Of a stretch of 64,000 nucleotides of DNA, positions 32,321 through 41,716 are shown in pieces. Numbering within the stretch: position 1 is the stretch's first letter; the number at the start of each line of letters is the position of its first letter. This DNA is from Nothophaeocryptopus gaeumannii. Taxonomy: Eukaryota > Ascomycota > Dothideomycetes > Mycosphaerellales > Mycosphaerellaceae. The stretch lies in contig JASISA010000003.1 in NCBI GenBank assembly GCA_031771865.1, positions 248,001 to 312,000 on the forward strand. The letters are read 5' to 3'. Made by a program: the position numbers and the translations under genes. A model generated the notes under the pieces. The model did no database searches. It was not told the origin of the DNA and was given only the letters and a program-made list of their open reading frames with translations.

Positions 32321-33660
32321 GGTTCAAGACAGCACCAGAGAAATGCGAGTTCCACAAAAAGGAAGTCAAATTCCTTGGATTTATCCTTAGTACGAAAGGA
32401 ATCCAAATCGATCCAGCAAAGACACGGTCGATACACGAATGGCCTCGACCCACGAATGTTACCGAAGTACAATCCTTCCTTGGACTCAATGACGGAACTA
32501 CAATCGAAAGTTCATGGAAAGACTACTCACAGGATTGCGAAACCAATGACGGAACTCACTTTCGACGGTACGAAGGACAGTGCAAGAATCTGACCTGCTT
32601 CACTACGACTAAACAACTGACTCGAGGCAGACCCGCTGGTCAGGCTCCTTGGTCAGTACAAGTTCGAATCGCTATACACCTGGTAAAGACAACGGTCGAG
32701 CCGACGCACTGAGCCGACAAGTGACTACATGGAAGGAAAGGAAAGAGTGCAGCACAGCATACTCAAGACAAATCAGGATGGAAGCCTGAGTGCCAAGCAA
32801 ATGGAGTTCAACAACATAGTGCGAGTTCTGCAAGACAAGACAGAACAATTTCCTATTGCACAGGGAAAGTACCAAGTACCGAAGGACCGACAGGAAGAGT
32901 GCATTCGACACCATCACAACGATCCGCAATACGGACATCAGGAATCTCGAAGACAGTAGAGCTTGTCAACGCAACTTTGGATTCCCACATGCGAGAACGA
33001 GTCAAGAAATACATCGCACGCTGTGTTCAATGCCAACAGAACAAGGCATCTCGACATTCGAAGTACGGACGAAATTTAAATTCCGGAGCCCACCGACACA
33101 ACCATGGGACGAAGTTGATGGATTTCATTACGAAACTCCAGGATCGACGGATCAAGCGAAAGTCAAGTACGACATGATACTGGTCATGGTCGACAGGCTC
33201 ACGAAGTACGCGCTTTATTCCTGCGTGTGGGACATACACGGCAGAGCAACTCGGACACCTTGTGCTGGATAGACTTGTACGATATCACGGATTCCCAGAG
33301 GTCTTCATTACCGACAGAGACAAGTTGTTCACATCGAACTACTGGAAGACACTCGTATCCACGATCGGGATCAGACACAAGCTATCAACGGCGTTTCATC
33401 CGCAAACCGACGGACAAACCGAACGGATGAACCAGACACTAGAACAATACCTACGCCACTACATCAACTACGCACAGGACAATTGGGTATCACTCCTACC
33501 CATGGCACAAATCACTCAACAACCAGCAATCCGAGACGACGGGTCTCACGCCATTCTTCGCAAACTTTGGAAGGATCCACCTGTTTGGCGAACCTGGCAT
33601 TCACCTAACGCACCACGGGCGTTGATTGCAGTTGACCAGCAGGATGTTGCTCGGAAATGA
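32290..33660 (+). pseudogene. Pol remnants: RT end, RNase H trace, integrase, in several frames
   Basis: Seen: after the frameshift, RT text continues (EVKFLGFILSTKGIQIDPAK). The expected RNase H domain is almost absent: 32,500-32,700 shows only pieces such as RIAKPMTELTFDGTKD, and near 32,690 the end motif GRADALSR. The integrase follows in at least three frames: HHNDPQYGHQ and CVQCQQNKASRH from the zinc-binding domain, YDMILVMVDRLTKYA from the core, and an uninterrupted stretch at 33262-33660 with ITDRDKLFTSNYWK and HPQTDGQTERMNQTLEQYLR that holds the second Asp and the catalytic Glu. The missing RNase H is an internal deletion, not a simple frameshift. Confidence 0.8.
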
Positions 33661-33779
33661 ACAAGGCCATCCTACGACAACAAGGACACCTGCTGGAAAT
33701 CGCGACAGCATGGCTCACAAATGGCACCTCAGCTGAAGGAGGGATAAGGTCTATCTCCTCACGAGAAATCTCAAAACGA

Positions 33780-34190
33780 GAAGAAAGACCAGAAAGTTAG
33801 ACCATGTAAAGGTCGGGCCATTTTTGATTGAAGAGGCCAAGGGACCGGTCAACTACCGACTACGACTACCGGCAGATGCAAAGATTCATCCAGTGTTCCA
33901 CATCTCTCTCTTGGAACCAGCCGACGCCGAGACACCTTGTCAGGAGACATTTTCATTTGTCCCACAAGAAGAAACCGAATTCGAAGTCGAAAAGATTCTG
34001 GACTATAAAGACGATCAGTACCTTATTAAATGGAGAGGTACGACGACTCGGAAATTACCTGGGAGCCGCGGGAACATCTTATGGTGCCGCTTACTCCTGC
34101 AACAATTCCATCGGGTTGGGATCCAGTAACGACCAATCGAAGGGATCCAACGCCCTCGAGGGCGCCCCAGGTCATAGGAGACAGATTCAG
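33780..34190 (+). pseudogene. Integrase C-terminus with chromodomain, frameshifted
   Basis: Seen: text leading into the chromodomain (VGPFLIEEAKGPVNYRLRLP, HPVFHISLLEPAD), then EFEVEKILDYKDDQYLIKWRG, the first half of a chromodomain. A one-base shift follows at about 34,038, and the rest (DDSEITWEPREHL) is in another frame. Known: chromodomains on the integrase tail direct chromoviral insertion toward modified histones. That would fit insertion into a RIP-mutated, presumably heterochromatic LINE; this link is inference. Confidence 0.8.
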
Positions 34191-34600
34191 CCCGTAGACG
34201 GTTCGTCGAAGCCAGCGTAGCTTCAGCTGCCCGCTCCTCTTGCTCCTGCTCCTCGATATCCCGTATTTCCACAGCAACAGCCTCATCGGACCGCTTATCC
34301 ACTAAGTCCAACTGTTGTCGCAATCTCATCTCGCGGGCAAACGCCGTACGAGACGCTTCGAAAGCCATCTGCTGAGAGCGCTGCGCTTCCTCTAACCGGT
34401 GCTGCGCCTCCTCTTGCGCCTGCTGAGCCTCCTTTATACTAGACTGGAGCCCTCACGTTCAGCCACCAGCCGGTCGAACTCAGACTTTGTGACCTTCATG
34501 TCGCAGCGCTGACCGCGCCGGACACACTCGTTACATCGACCCGACCGAACGTGTACCCGACACACCCTCTTGTGCTTCGCGCGTCGAACACTGCTTTACC
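34015..34600 (-). CDS. Antisense ORF between pol and 3' LTR: Cys motif plus coiled coil
   Basis: Seen on the minus strand: near 34,595-34,470 a basic segment with Cys spacing C-x8-C-x2-C-x6-C (CRVHVRSGRCNEC..., then RRGQRCD), followed by TKSEFDRLVAERE. A one-base shift near 34,450 moves into a long Glu/Gln/Ala-rich helix (AQQAQEEAQHRLEEAQ, MAFEASRTAFAREMRLRQQL, then DEAVAVEIRDIEEQEQEERA) that is predicted to form a coiled coil; this second frame stays open to 34015. The C-terminal end overlaps the chromodomain on the other strand. Similar short Cys-plus-coiled-coil proteins are, to my recollection, widespread as hypothetical proteins in Dothideomycete genomes. Function unknown; it may be an accessory protein of this element family. 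Confidence 0.55.
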
Positions 34601-34762
34601 ATGACGGTACCAGTGCGATCCAGAAATCTGCAAGCTTGTGGCGGCGGTGGGTGGAGGAGGAGAGCCTAGAGGCATGACTACGAAAACCCATGACGACTGG
34701 CGTCTAAGGACCGACTCGAGCTATGTATAAGCGTCGGGACGACGCCAGGCTAAAGGGGATGG

Positions 34763-35094
34763 TGTTACGGTTCGTGCTGGGTCCTTGCCCAGTGCGAGGT
34801 CACGTGTTACTGATCGTAAGGTACGAGACCGAGCAGAGCCTCCTGATCACCCTGATCAGGATGATCACCTTCTCCCTAGGCGATCAGTCTGATCACACTG
34901 ATCACCTAAAGTCTCTTATGTATTTAGGAACGATGGTTGACTAGCAATCATCGTGTTCAACTCATGTTACAATCTCACTGATTGGAATAAGCCAAGACTT
35001 CCTTCACTTCGTTCCACTTGCCGACGCATTCTCCAAAGAAGCCATTCCACGTGATTAAGCGAGTCACCTGACAAGCGAGATACCGTGCGTAACA
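34763..35094 (+). repeat. Right LTR, 332 bp
   Basis: Same termini as the left LTR (TGTTACG...CGTAACA) and one base longer. Near-identity with the left copy indicates recent integration. Confidence 0.95.
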
Positions 35095-35099
35095 TATGA
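35095..35099. repeat. Target-site duplication, right (TATGA)
   Basis: Direct copy of 28723-28727; the LINE sequence resumes here (TATGAGCGGGACGAG, as in copy B at about 39443). Confidence 0.9.
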
Positions 35100-35757
35100 G
35101 CGGGACGAGTCACAGAAGTGGGACAATGCTAGGCGCGAAGGAATCCTCCTACTCGCGTTTAGGACTCTATAGAATACTAATACCCAGGAGCTTTATCGAG
35201 GGCTTAGTAAAGCCTAGGCCGCAATAGTGTTCTAGATACGGTTAGAGACAATTAGCCTTCCTTACTTCCTCTACAAGGTTAGGGTACCCGATACTAGCCC
35301 CTACTACGAATATAGAGATAGAGGGACAGCTCGACACTACCTTACCTACTATACAAACATGCGAGAGAGTAGAAGGGAACTTATCTTAGCTACTAGATAC
35401 TAGGACGCGAGAAGATAGCTTACTAAGTTTCCTAGATAAACCGTAGCGTAGGTAATAAGGTATCTCCCTATAGGACAATTCGAGTAGACCCTTAAACATC
35501 TCCTAGAGTAGGCCGGAGATCTCGAACCCAAGTAAGGAGGATAATATTAACTCTAGCGTGTTAGCTAGCTACCTATAGGTAAACATATTAGTTCTATAGT
35601 ACCTAAGATGCAGTAGGGTATAAGGCATAATAGAGAAGGGAGGAAGTTTTACGCTATAGGTACTTTCTATAGGGGTTTCTTTTATAACATATAGATATAC
35701 TAGAAGGGGCACGGCCTATAGCTAGCTTAAATACATTTATTATTATTATTATTATTA
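35095..35757 (+). mobile_element. RIP-destroyed LINE, copy A, second part and 3' tail
   Basis: Continuation of copy A after the LTR element. It aligns with copy B from about 39443 to the end, with C-to-T and G-to-A differences throughout. It includes the degraded cysteine motif region and ends in an (ATT)n tail at about 35735-35757, the same short-repeat tail as copy B. The next base begins the antisense gypsy fragment. Confidence 0.8.
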
Positions 35758-37814
35758 CTATTTCGAGCTAGGTAAAGGACTAATTTACGGATTAGTTTAG
35801 GTATATCCACGCTAAAGTAGAGTACCTCGTCGTTATTATCGTCCTTACTAGATTTATCTTCCGAGGCTTCTTCCTTAGATTCGTTACTAGATAACTCTTG
35901 TAGACTCTCTAGAATCTTAGGTAAGATACCTACGTATAGGTATTCGTCCGCCTAAGTTACGACTTCTATTTCCACTTCCTCCTATAGGGTCCCCTTAGAT
36001 TTATTAGGATTTTAGTTTTCCTTATCGCTATTACAAGTAGCGCCCTAATAGGTCTTATCCAAATCTTCCTCGTCCGGAGTACGTACGTGCCGGTTACGTT
36101 CTCGTAGCTTATCCGGTATCGGTAGATATTAGTATCCTAAGTATAGTTCGTTAGTCGGAATACTCGGTATAGGCCTTCGTAGCCTAGATAGCTAATATCC
36201 TGTATCTATCTTCGAGGAATAGTGTATTTAGCACGAGTCTTTATTATAGAATCTCTAATAAAGGGTTCCGTAGTCTCGCTATTCCTAATCCTCTTTATTA
36301 GGTAACCTTCGTATTATTGTACTAAATAGTCGTAGTTCGGGTTTCTCTAGAGTAGTTCCTATAGTCTCGTAGCCTCTACGTCCTTTAACCCGTTGCATCG
36401 TATTAAATTGTCGCTATACTATATTCTTCGAACGACAATTCCTCGTATAGTAGCCTTCTTTACTATATATATAGTCATTTAGTTTCTTCGCGTTTCCTCT
36501 AGGTAAACTCTTACCTATCTTTCTTCCTTTAGATAGTCGACCTTTCTAGGTTATATTAAACTACTAGTCTATTACGTTAGGATCGCGTTATTGTTTCTAA
36601 GGTAGCCTAGACTACCCGTCGCGTCGTCCTAAAGGCACGTACCCGGCCTTTCTAGTAACCTTGGAATCGTAGCGCTATTCTACGGCTCGTTCGTAAAGTT
36701 AGTCGTCTAGTTCGATCGCTACTTTAACTAGTTCTCTAAGGTCGACGATCTTTCTAGAGTATCGTATTAGTTTATCCTTAGCTAGGTCCTAAGACCTCGT
36801 CGGAATATAACTTAAAAAGTATCGTTGTCCTAATCCGTAATCTAGGTATACTCCTAAAACTTAGCTATATAGTCTACTATAGAACCTTTCTAAGTAAGGT
36901 ACTAGATAACTCGAACTATAGTCGAAACTTCGTTCGAGACCCTATATACCTATTTTATCGTATTCTTAAAGTAGTTCCAAGATCTAAAGATTCCTATTAA
37001 ATCCTCGTTATTATCTAAGTAGTTCCTAAGAAAAGGTTTAATCTAGTTCTATACACGTCCTTGTACAAAGGTCGTTATAAAGAGAGGCTTAAGCCCTTTA
37101 GATATATCGTTAAACTTAAAGTATATATCTATTTAGGTAAGCCAAACGTCGAACTTGTCTTAGTCGCTATAGTAGTAGTCCGGCTTACCGACCTTAAGGG
37201 AGTTGTTACTAGTATAGTTGGCAAGTACGTTAATAGCCGACTAAGAGGTACTAGATCGCTAGCGCGAACTTCCTACTTCGCTAGAGGTAGGAGTTCCCCT
37301 TCTAGTTTACTAAGAGGCACTTATCCTAAGGGTATTTACAGTATTACGTACAGTATCTCGCTTATTAGGTAACTCGCTTAATTACGTGGAATAGCTTCTT
37401 TAGAGAATACGTTAATAAGGTAGAACGAAGTAATAAACTTAATTATTAAGGAAGTTAGTATATTCTAATTAGTAAGATTATAACATAAGTTAAACACGAT
37501 AATTACTAGTTAATTATCGTAGCTAAATATATGGGATATTCCTCTTCGATTACTAAATTACTTAGTAATCCGTAACTTTAGATTACCCGCTTACGAGCAA
37601 GTAAGTAAGCGGATATATTAATTACTCTACTAAGAGTAATTAGGCTAAGGCTATAAAACCTCTAACTAATAAATATAAGCGGAGCGTCCTACTCTATTTA
37701 TTCTATAATATACTTCCTACTAACTTTTAATAGAATATCTTACTCCTAGTACGTATATATATAGATAAAGTCTTACTTTAGGAGTAATATTATAGAGAGT
37801 TTCTATAGATAGTA
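35758..37814 (-). mobile_element. RIP-destroyed antisense fragment of a Ty3/gypsy element (gag and LTR part)
   Basis: Seen: on the minus strand this block aligns with the 5' part of the intact element. About 35,770-35,900 matches the acidic C-terminal region of gag (near 30,550-30,640), 36,440-36,480 matches the CCHC knuckle with Cys codons mutated, 37,061-37,372 is the antisense shadow of the gag N-terminus, and about 37,330-37,530 matches the 3' part of the LTR. Nearly all differences are C:G to T:A. Beyond about 37,540 similarity to the intact LTR is lost. The fragment is cut off on its pol side at the LINE tail. Confidence 0.75.
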
Positions 37815-37827
37815 TAGTACTAACTAA
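37815..37827. repeat. Target-site duplication of LINE copy B, left
   Basis: TAGTACTAACTAA, 13 bp, directly before the first LINE base (TCCCAATGCC). The same 13-mer follows the (ATT)n tail at 40102-40114. Confidence 0.9.
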
Positions 37828-37832
37828 TCCCA

Positions 37833-39083
37833 ATGCCAGAGCCCGCAGACACATCAGACATCGAGAGCACCACATACCCAGAACCTGTCAATATAGCATG
37901 CGAAATTACAGAAGAGGAGGTACGAAAAGTAGTCCAAAGACTGCCGAACGACAAGGCTCCCGGCCTCGACGAGATACCAAACAGATGCATTAAGAAATGC
38001 CTAGCTCAGCTACTCCCTATCCTCCAACGCATCTTCCAACAGTGTGTTTCAATTGGCTACCACCCAGCCCAGTTTCGGAAAGCTAGGACGATTATGCTAC
38101 AGAAGGCGGGTAAAGACTCATCTACTCCAAAGGGATGGAGGCCTATTGCCCTTCTATCGTGCATTGGCAAGATACTAGAAGCAATAGTTGCACGGAAAAT
38201 AGGACAGGCTGTACGGGAACATAAGTTGCTTCCTCAAAACCAAATGGCGCAAGCGGGTAGATCGACCGGAGACGCACTACGGTACATCCTTCAAAGCGTT
38301 CAGACTGCGTGGAAGAAAGGCAAGGTGGCCTCGGTGTTATCACTTGACATGACAGGAGCGTTTGACAAAGTCAATCACGAACGGTTAATCCACAACCTAC
38401 GGTGCAGGAGGATTCCATACTGGATTACAGCTTTTGTAGCGTCATTCCTGAAGGACAGAGAGACAACAATCGCTTTCCCCGGATACGAGTCACCGGCCGC
38501 ACGAGTGGCATGCGGAATCCCACAAGGAAGCACCATCTCACCTATCCTGTTCCTCTTCTTTACAGCCTCCCTCCTAGAAGGAATGGAATACACCGAAGCA
38601 GTTGGGTTTGCAGATGATACATACCTCATTGCAGTGTCAAATTCGACAAGAGGTACATGCGAGGCACTAGAAAAGGACCACAACAGCTGTCTACAATGGG
38701 CCTCAAGACATGGAGCTAAGTTCGCCCCTGAGAAATACAAAGTCATGCACTTTACAAGGGGCACAAGGAGCACATCCGAATCCCAGAGAACACCCAACAT
38801 CCCGTCGCTCCAGAGTGGCCCAGAGGACACAATGAGGGTCCTAGGAGTAATCGTTGATAAGAGACTCAAGTGGCACGCACAGATAGAGAATACCCTTACA
38901 AAAGCAAAACGGCTAGAAGCTGCACTACGACGGATTACTGCTGCTACGTGGGGCGCCACGGTAGAGACAGCCCGTAAGCTATATATCTCAATGATCAGGC
39001 CAGCAGTAATGCACGGGAGCGAGGTATGGATGGCAGGAAAGGAGACTGGAATCTCAAAATGCTCCAACAAAAGCTACGGGTAA
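37833..39083 (+). CDS. LINE reverse transcriptase fragment (copy B)
   Basis: Seen: 416 codons from an incidental ATG at the truncation point. RT motifs: LPNDKAPGLDEIPNRCIKKC, GWRPIALLSCIGKILE, LSLDMTGAFDKVNHERL, the GIPQGSTISPILFLFF block, and the catalytic FADDTYLIAV. The C-terminal part continues LGVIVDKRLKWHAQIENTL and YISMIRPAVMHGSEVWM. A frame change near 39,055 ends the text in SKCSNKSYG, and the true continuation (MLQQKLRVMQNRFLRIILGA) is in another frame. ORF1, the endonuclease and the RT start are missing, so it cannot be active. Family type resembles fungal LINEs of the Tad1/I group; the exact clade is uncertain. Confidence 0.9.
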   Translation: MPEPADTSDIESTTYPEPVNIACEITEEEVRKVVQRLPNDKAPGLDEIPNRCIKKCLAQLLPILQRIFQQCVSIGYHPAQFRKARTIMLQKAGKDSSTPKGWRPIALLSCIGKILEAIVARKIGQAVREHKLLPQNQMAQAGRSTGDALRYILQSVQTAWKKGKVASVLSLDMTGAFDKVNHERLIHNLRCRRIPYWITAFVASFLKDRETTIAFPGYESPAARVACGIPQGSTISPILFLFFTASLLEGMEYTEAVGFADDTYLIAVSNSTRGTCEALEKDHNSCLQWASRHGAKFAPEKYKVMHFTRGTRSTSESQRTPNIPSLQSGPEDTMRVLGVIVDKRLKWHAQIENTLTKAKRLEAALRRITAATWGATVETARKLYISMIRPAVMHGSEVWMAGKETGISKCSNKSYG

Positions 39084-39945
39084 TGCAGAATAGATTCCTA
39101 CGGATAATCCTTGGGGCCTACCGAGCTACACCAACGCGACTGTTACACAAAGAACTCCAGATCGAAGACATTACCGAGTATGGGAAGAGAACTGCTATAG
39201 CTGCAATGGCTGCGCAGAGGCAGAGGCCGGATATACACCAGGCCATGCAAGAGCTGAAGGGCGGATCCTACTAAAGTGCGGACAACTTGGGGCATATAGC
39301 AGACGCCTGAGAAAACCATACAGCTCGCCACTAGAGCAGACAGACGAGCAGGCTACTATCCTACGGTCCCAGCTCTCTCACATAGACAGAGCAGATCCAA
39401 AGAAGACTCGGAAAGCAACATGGACTATCCTCCAGGGCCAGTATGAGCGGGACGAGTCACAGAAGTGGGACAATGCTAGGCGCGAAGGAATCCTCCCACT
39501 CGCGTTCAGGACTCCATGGAACACCAATACCCGGGAGCTTTATCGAGGGCTTAGCAAAGCCCAGGCCGCGATAGTGTTCCAGATACGGTCAGAGACAATT
39601 GGCCTTCCTCACTTCCTCCACAAGGTTGGGGTGCCCGACACTAGCCCCTACTGCGAATGTGGAGATAGAGGGACAGCTCGACACTACCTTGCCTACTGTA
39701 CAAACATGCGAGAGAGTAGAAGGGAACTCATCTTAGCCACTAGATGCCAGGACGCGAGAAGATGGCTTACTGAGTTTCCTAGACAAACCGCAGCGTGGGC
39801 AATAAGGCATCTCCCCATAGGACAATTCAGTGGACCCTCAAACATCTCCCAGAGCAGGCCGGAGATCTCGAACCCAAGTAAGGAGGATGATGTTGACTCT
39901 GGCGTGTCAGCCAGCTGCCTACGGGCAAACATATTGGTTCTATAG
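39056..39945 (+). pseudogene. LINE ORF2 C-terminal region (copy B), frameshifted
   Basis: Seen: VMQNRFLRIILGAYRATPT up to 39274 in one frame, then, after a shift near 39,265, text in another frame (QLSHIDRADPKKTRKATW, then GLPHFLHKVGVPDTSPYC), ending with a Cys/His motif CECGDRGTARHYLAYC (C-x-C-x7-H-x4-C) near 39,650-39,700 and the stop near 39,945. This motif is common at the C-terminus of LINE ORF2 proteins. I recognise no RNase H domain. Confidence 0.75.
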
Positions 39946-40077
39946 TACCTAAGATGCAGTAGGGTGTAAGGCATAACAGAGAAGGGAGGAAGTTTTACGC
40001 TGTAGGCACTTTCTACAGGGTTTTCTTTTACAACATGTAGATATGCTAGAAGGGGCACGGCCTATAGCTAGCTCGAA

Positions 40078-40101
40078 TACATTTATTATTATTATTATTA
40101 T
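40078..40101. repeat. (ATT)n 3' tail of LINE copy B
   Basis: About eight ATT units terminate the LINE right before the right target duplication. The same tail ends copy A. Simple-repeat tails instead of poly(A) are typical of several LINE clades. Confidence 0.85.
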
Positions 40102-40114
40102 TAGTACTAACTAA
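40102..40114. repeat. Target-site duplication of LINE copy B, right
   Basis: Second copy of TAGTACTAACTAA. Removing the LINE and one copy restores a continuous RIP-mutated sequence (CTATAGATAG...GTTTCTTACTAG). Confidence 0.9.
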
Positions 40115-40640
40115 GTTTCTTACTAGATCTTTAGCTATATCTACTAGAATACTATATTTTAATATAATAGTATAATACTTCTAAGTAACTAGTATTACTA
40201 TAGAGGGCTAGACGATCGTTAATTTAATCTAATAGCTACTATATAAGTATTACTAATAGGGATTATTAAGGACTATAAGGATAAATATATAATAGTAGGA
40301 AACTATTTATAGGGAATCTCGTAATAAGATTTAATTTAACTTACTTAGTCTATACCTATAACGCTAGGTACTATACCTTATATATTCGCTCTGATATTAT
40401 AGAAGAAGAACGTTTACTTTAATATTAAGATAGAAGAGATAGATAGAGATAGATAGATTTAGAGACTACTAGCGATCTATATTGAATAGTATACTTCTAC
40501 TAAGTAAGGAGGCCTAAACCTATATTGTGAGACAAAATCGGAAAGTACGATTTTAAGTTACTATAAGCTTATACGTATAACTACACGTCCTATTAATAAC
40601 GCCTAATTACTAATAATAGTAACTATTATAGAGTCTACTA
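40115..40640. repeat. RIP-mutated AT-rich sequence, right edge of the block
   Basis: AT-rich, TA-dominated and without frames, continuous with the sequence left of LINE copy B. The origin of the repeat is not recognisable. Composition returns to normal at about 40,640-40,700. Confidence 0.6.
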
Positions 40641-41716
40641 AGCGTCCGACATAGTTCTCTCCGAAGGCAGAATAATAGGTTAAAGTACTACCCGAGGATC
40701 CACCGAGCGCTTAGTAGTACTCGGAATCTCTCATCCTCCGAGACCGGGTACCAAACGCATGACATGTAGCCGCATACCGGGATCAGGTCTTCCGAAATGA
40801 GGCTGGACACTAGCTACAACGCGCGGGCCATCTTTTCGCTTGCATGTGAACGCTCATGAAGTCTAGGAAACTAAACATAGTTCGTGTATTCATCTTCCTG
40901 TGGCCGTAGGTGTAAGGCGAAGGCATCTTGCAAGATATGTATACTGCGTAGGAGCAGCGGGACTTGGTCGTGGTGGTTCGGGAGCGCAGTGTGCATCCAG
41001 CCTCATCCAAGGTCTCATCTACCACCACATCATACTACAAGCCCTGGTCACAACGAACACTAGATGCGCAGTCCACACCGGCTTCCCATCCCTCTCAGCA
41101 TGTTCCTTCTTCGCCTCATTCCGTCATCCACAAGCCGTACAACTCTCTTCCGTCTCCACCTTCCCGACACAACATCAACCGAGACTACACTCCGACATGG
41201 CTTGGTCCTGCGCGTCTTCGCCGCTCTCTCGACCGTGCCCGCAGGATGAGGGTGAGGAAGGAGATGGTGTTGCGGAGCCCGATTGGGACGGAGAGGAGAG
41301 TGGTGGGTGTTGCTTCCGGGTCTGATTCAATGGCTGGCGTACGAGAAGCCTCAGACTCGTCTTTGATGACGACGGTGATCTTCACAGAGGTTTCTTGCTT
41401 AAGCTGACGAGACGTGCGATCCGGTCCCTCTTCGTCTTTCGACTCTTGGTCAACATGCGCGAAGCTCTTGTCCTCTCGCTCCTCCTTGTTGACGTGCACA
41501 GAAACTTCGCGCTTCGTGTTGGCGCCTTGTCGCCGCGGAGTACCGATGGCTTGGGCTCTGTATCTGAAATCTTAGAACGTGTGCTTGATGAGAAAGGAAG
41601 CAGTTAAGTTGAATCCGGAGCAACCAGTGCGTCTCCATTCCTCTTAACTAGTCTTATATTCACAGCGACAAGATTCCTATTCACTCAGCTTCGATTCCAT
41701 CATCTTTCGTCCACAT
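40641..41716. other. Host flank; at most one doubtful small minus-strand gene
   Basis: Normal-composition DNA next to the RIP block. On the minus strand 41,499-41,185 is open for 104 codons with plausible text (VKITVVIKDESEASRT, SVPIGLRNTISFLTL) and ends in TAG, but it has no ATG, and the upstream exon could not be identified. The overlapping plus-strand frames look like shadows. I do not call a gene. Confidence 0.3.

Larger units (their letters stand above)
28728..35094 (+). mobile_element. Ty3/gypsy chromodomain LTR retrotransposon, recent but frameshifted
   Basis: Seen: LTRs at 28728-29058 and 34763-35094, each starting TGTTACG and ending CGTAACA, flanked by a TATGA target duplication. 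Internal order on the plus strand: gag with a CCHC knuckle, aspartic protease, reverse transcriptase, RNase H remnant, integrase, chromodomain. This is the order of Ty3/gypsy chromoviruses. Between pol and the 3' LTR lies an antisense reading frame. Base composition is normal and there is no RIP signature, in contrast to the flanks. Pol is broken by several single-base shifts and apparent small deletions after about 32,290, so the copy cannot encode a full polyprotein. It sits inside RIP-destroyed LINE copy A. Confidence 0.95.
37828..40101 (+). mobile_element. 5'-truncated LINE, copy B, unmutated
   Basis: Seen: 2.27 kb that begins abruptly just upstream of the RT domain, runs through RT and a C-terminal Cys/His motif, and ends in (ATT)n. 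It is flanked by a 13-bp target duplication. Base composition is normal, with no RIP signature, although both flanks are strongly RIP-mutated. 5' truncation plus a variable-length target duplication is the mark of target-primed reverse transcription. The frame is broken twice, near 39,055 and 39,265. It is the clean reference against which copy A shows RIP. Confidence 0.9.

Noticed and set aside
37061..37372. 103-codon plus-strand frame in RIP-mutated DNA
   Set aside because: It is the mirror of the antisense shadow of gag (compare minus 29028-29351), not a protein in its own right.
38143..39070. Long minus-strand frames inside LINE copy B (up to 231 codons)
   Set aside because: They lie exactly opposite the RT and carry no domain; shadows of the coding strand.
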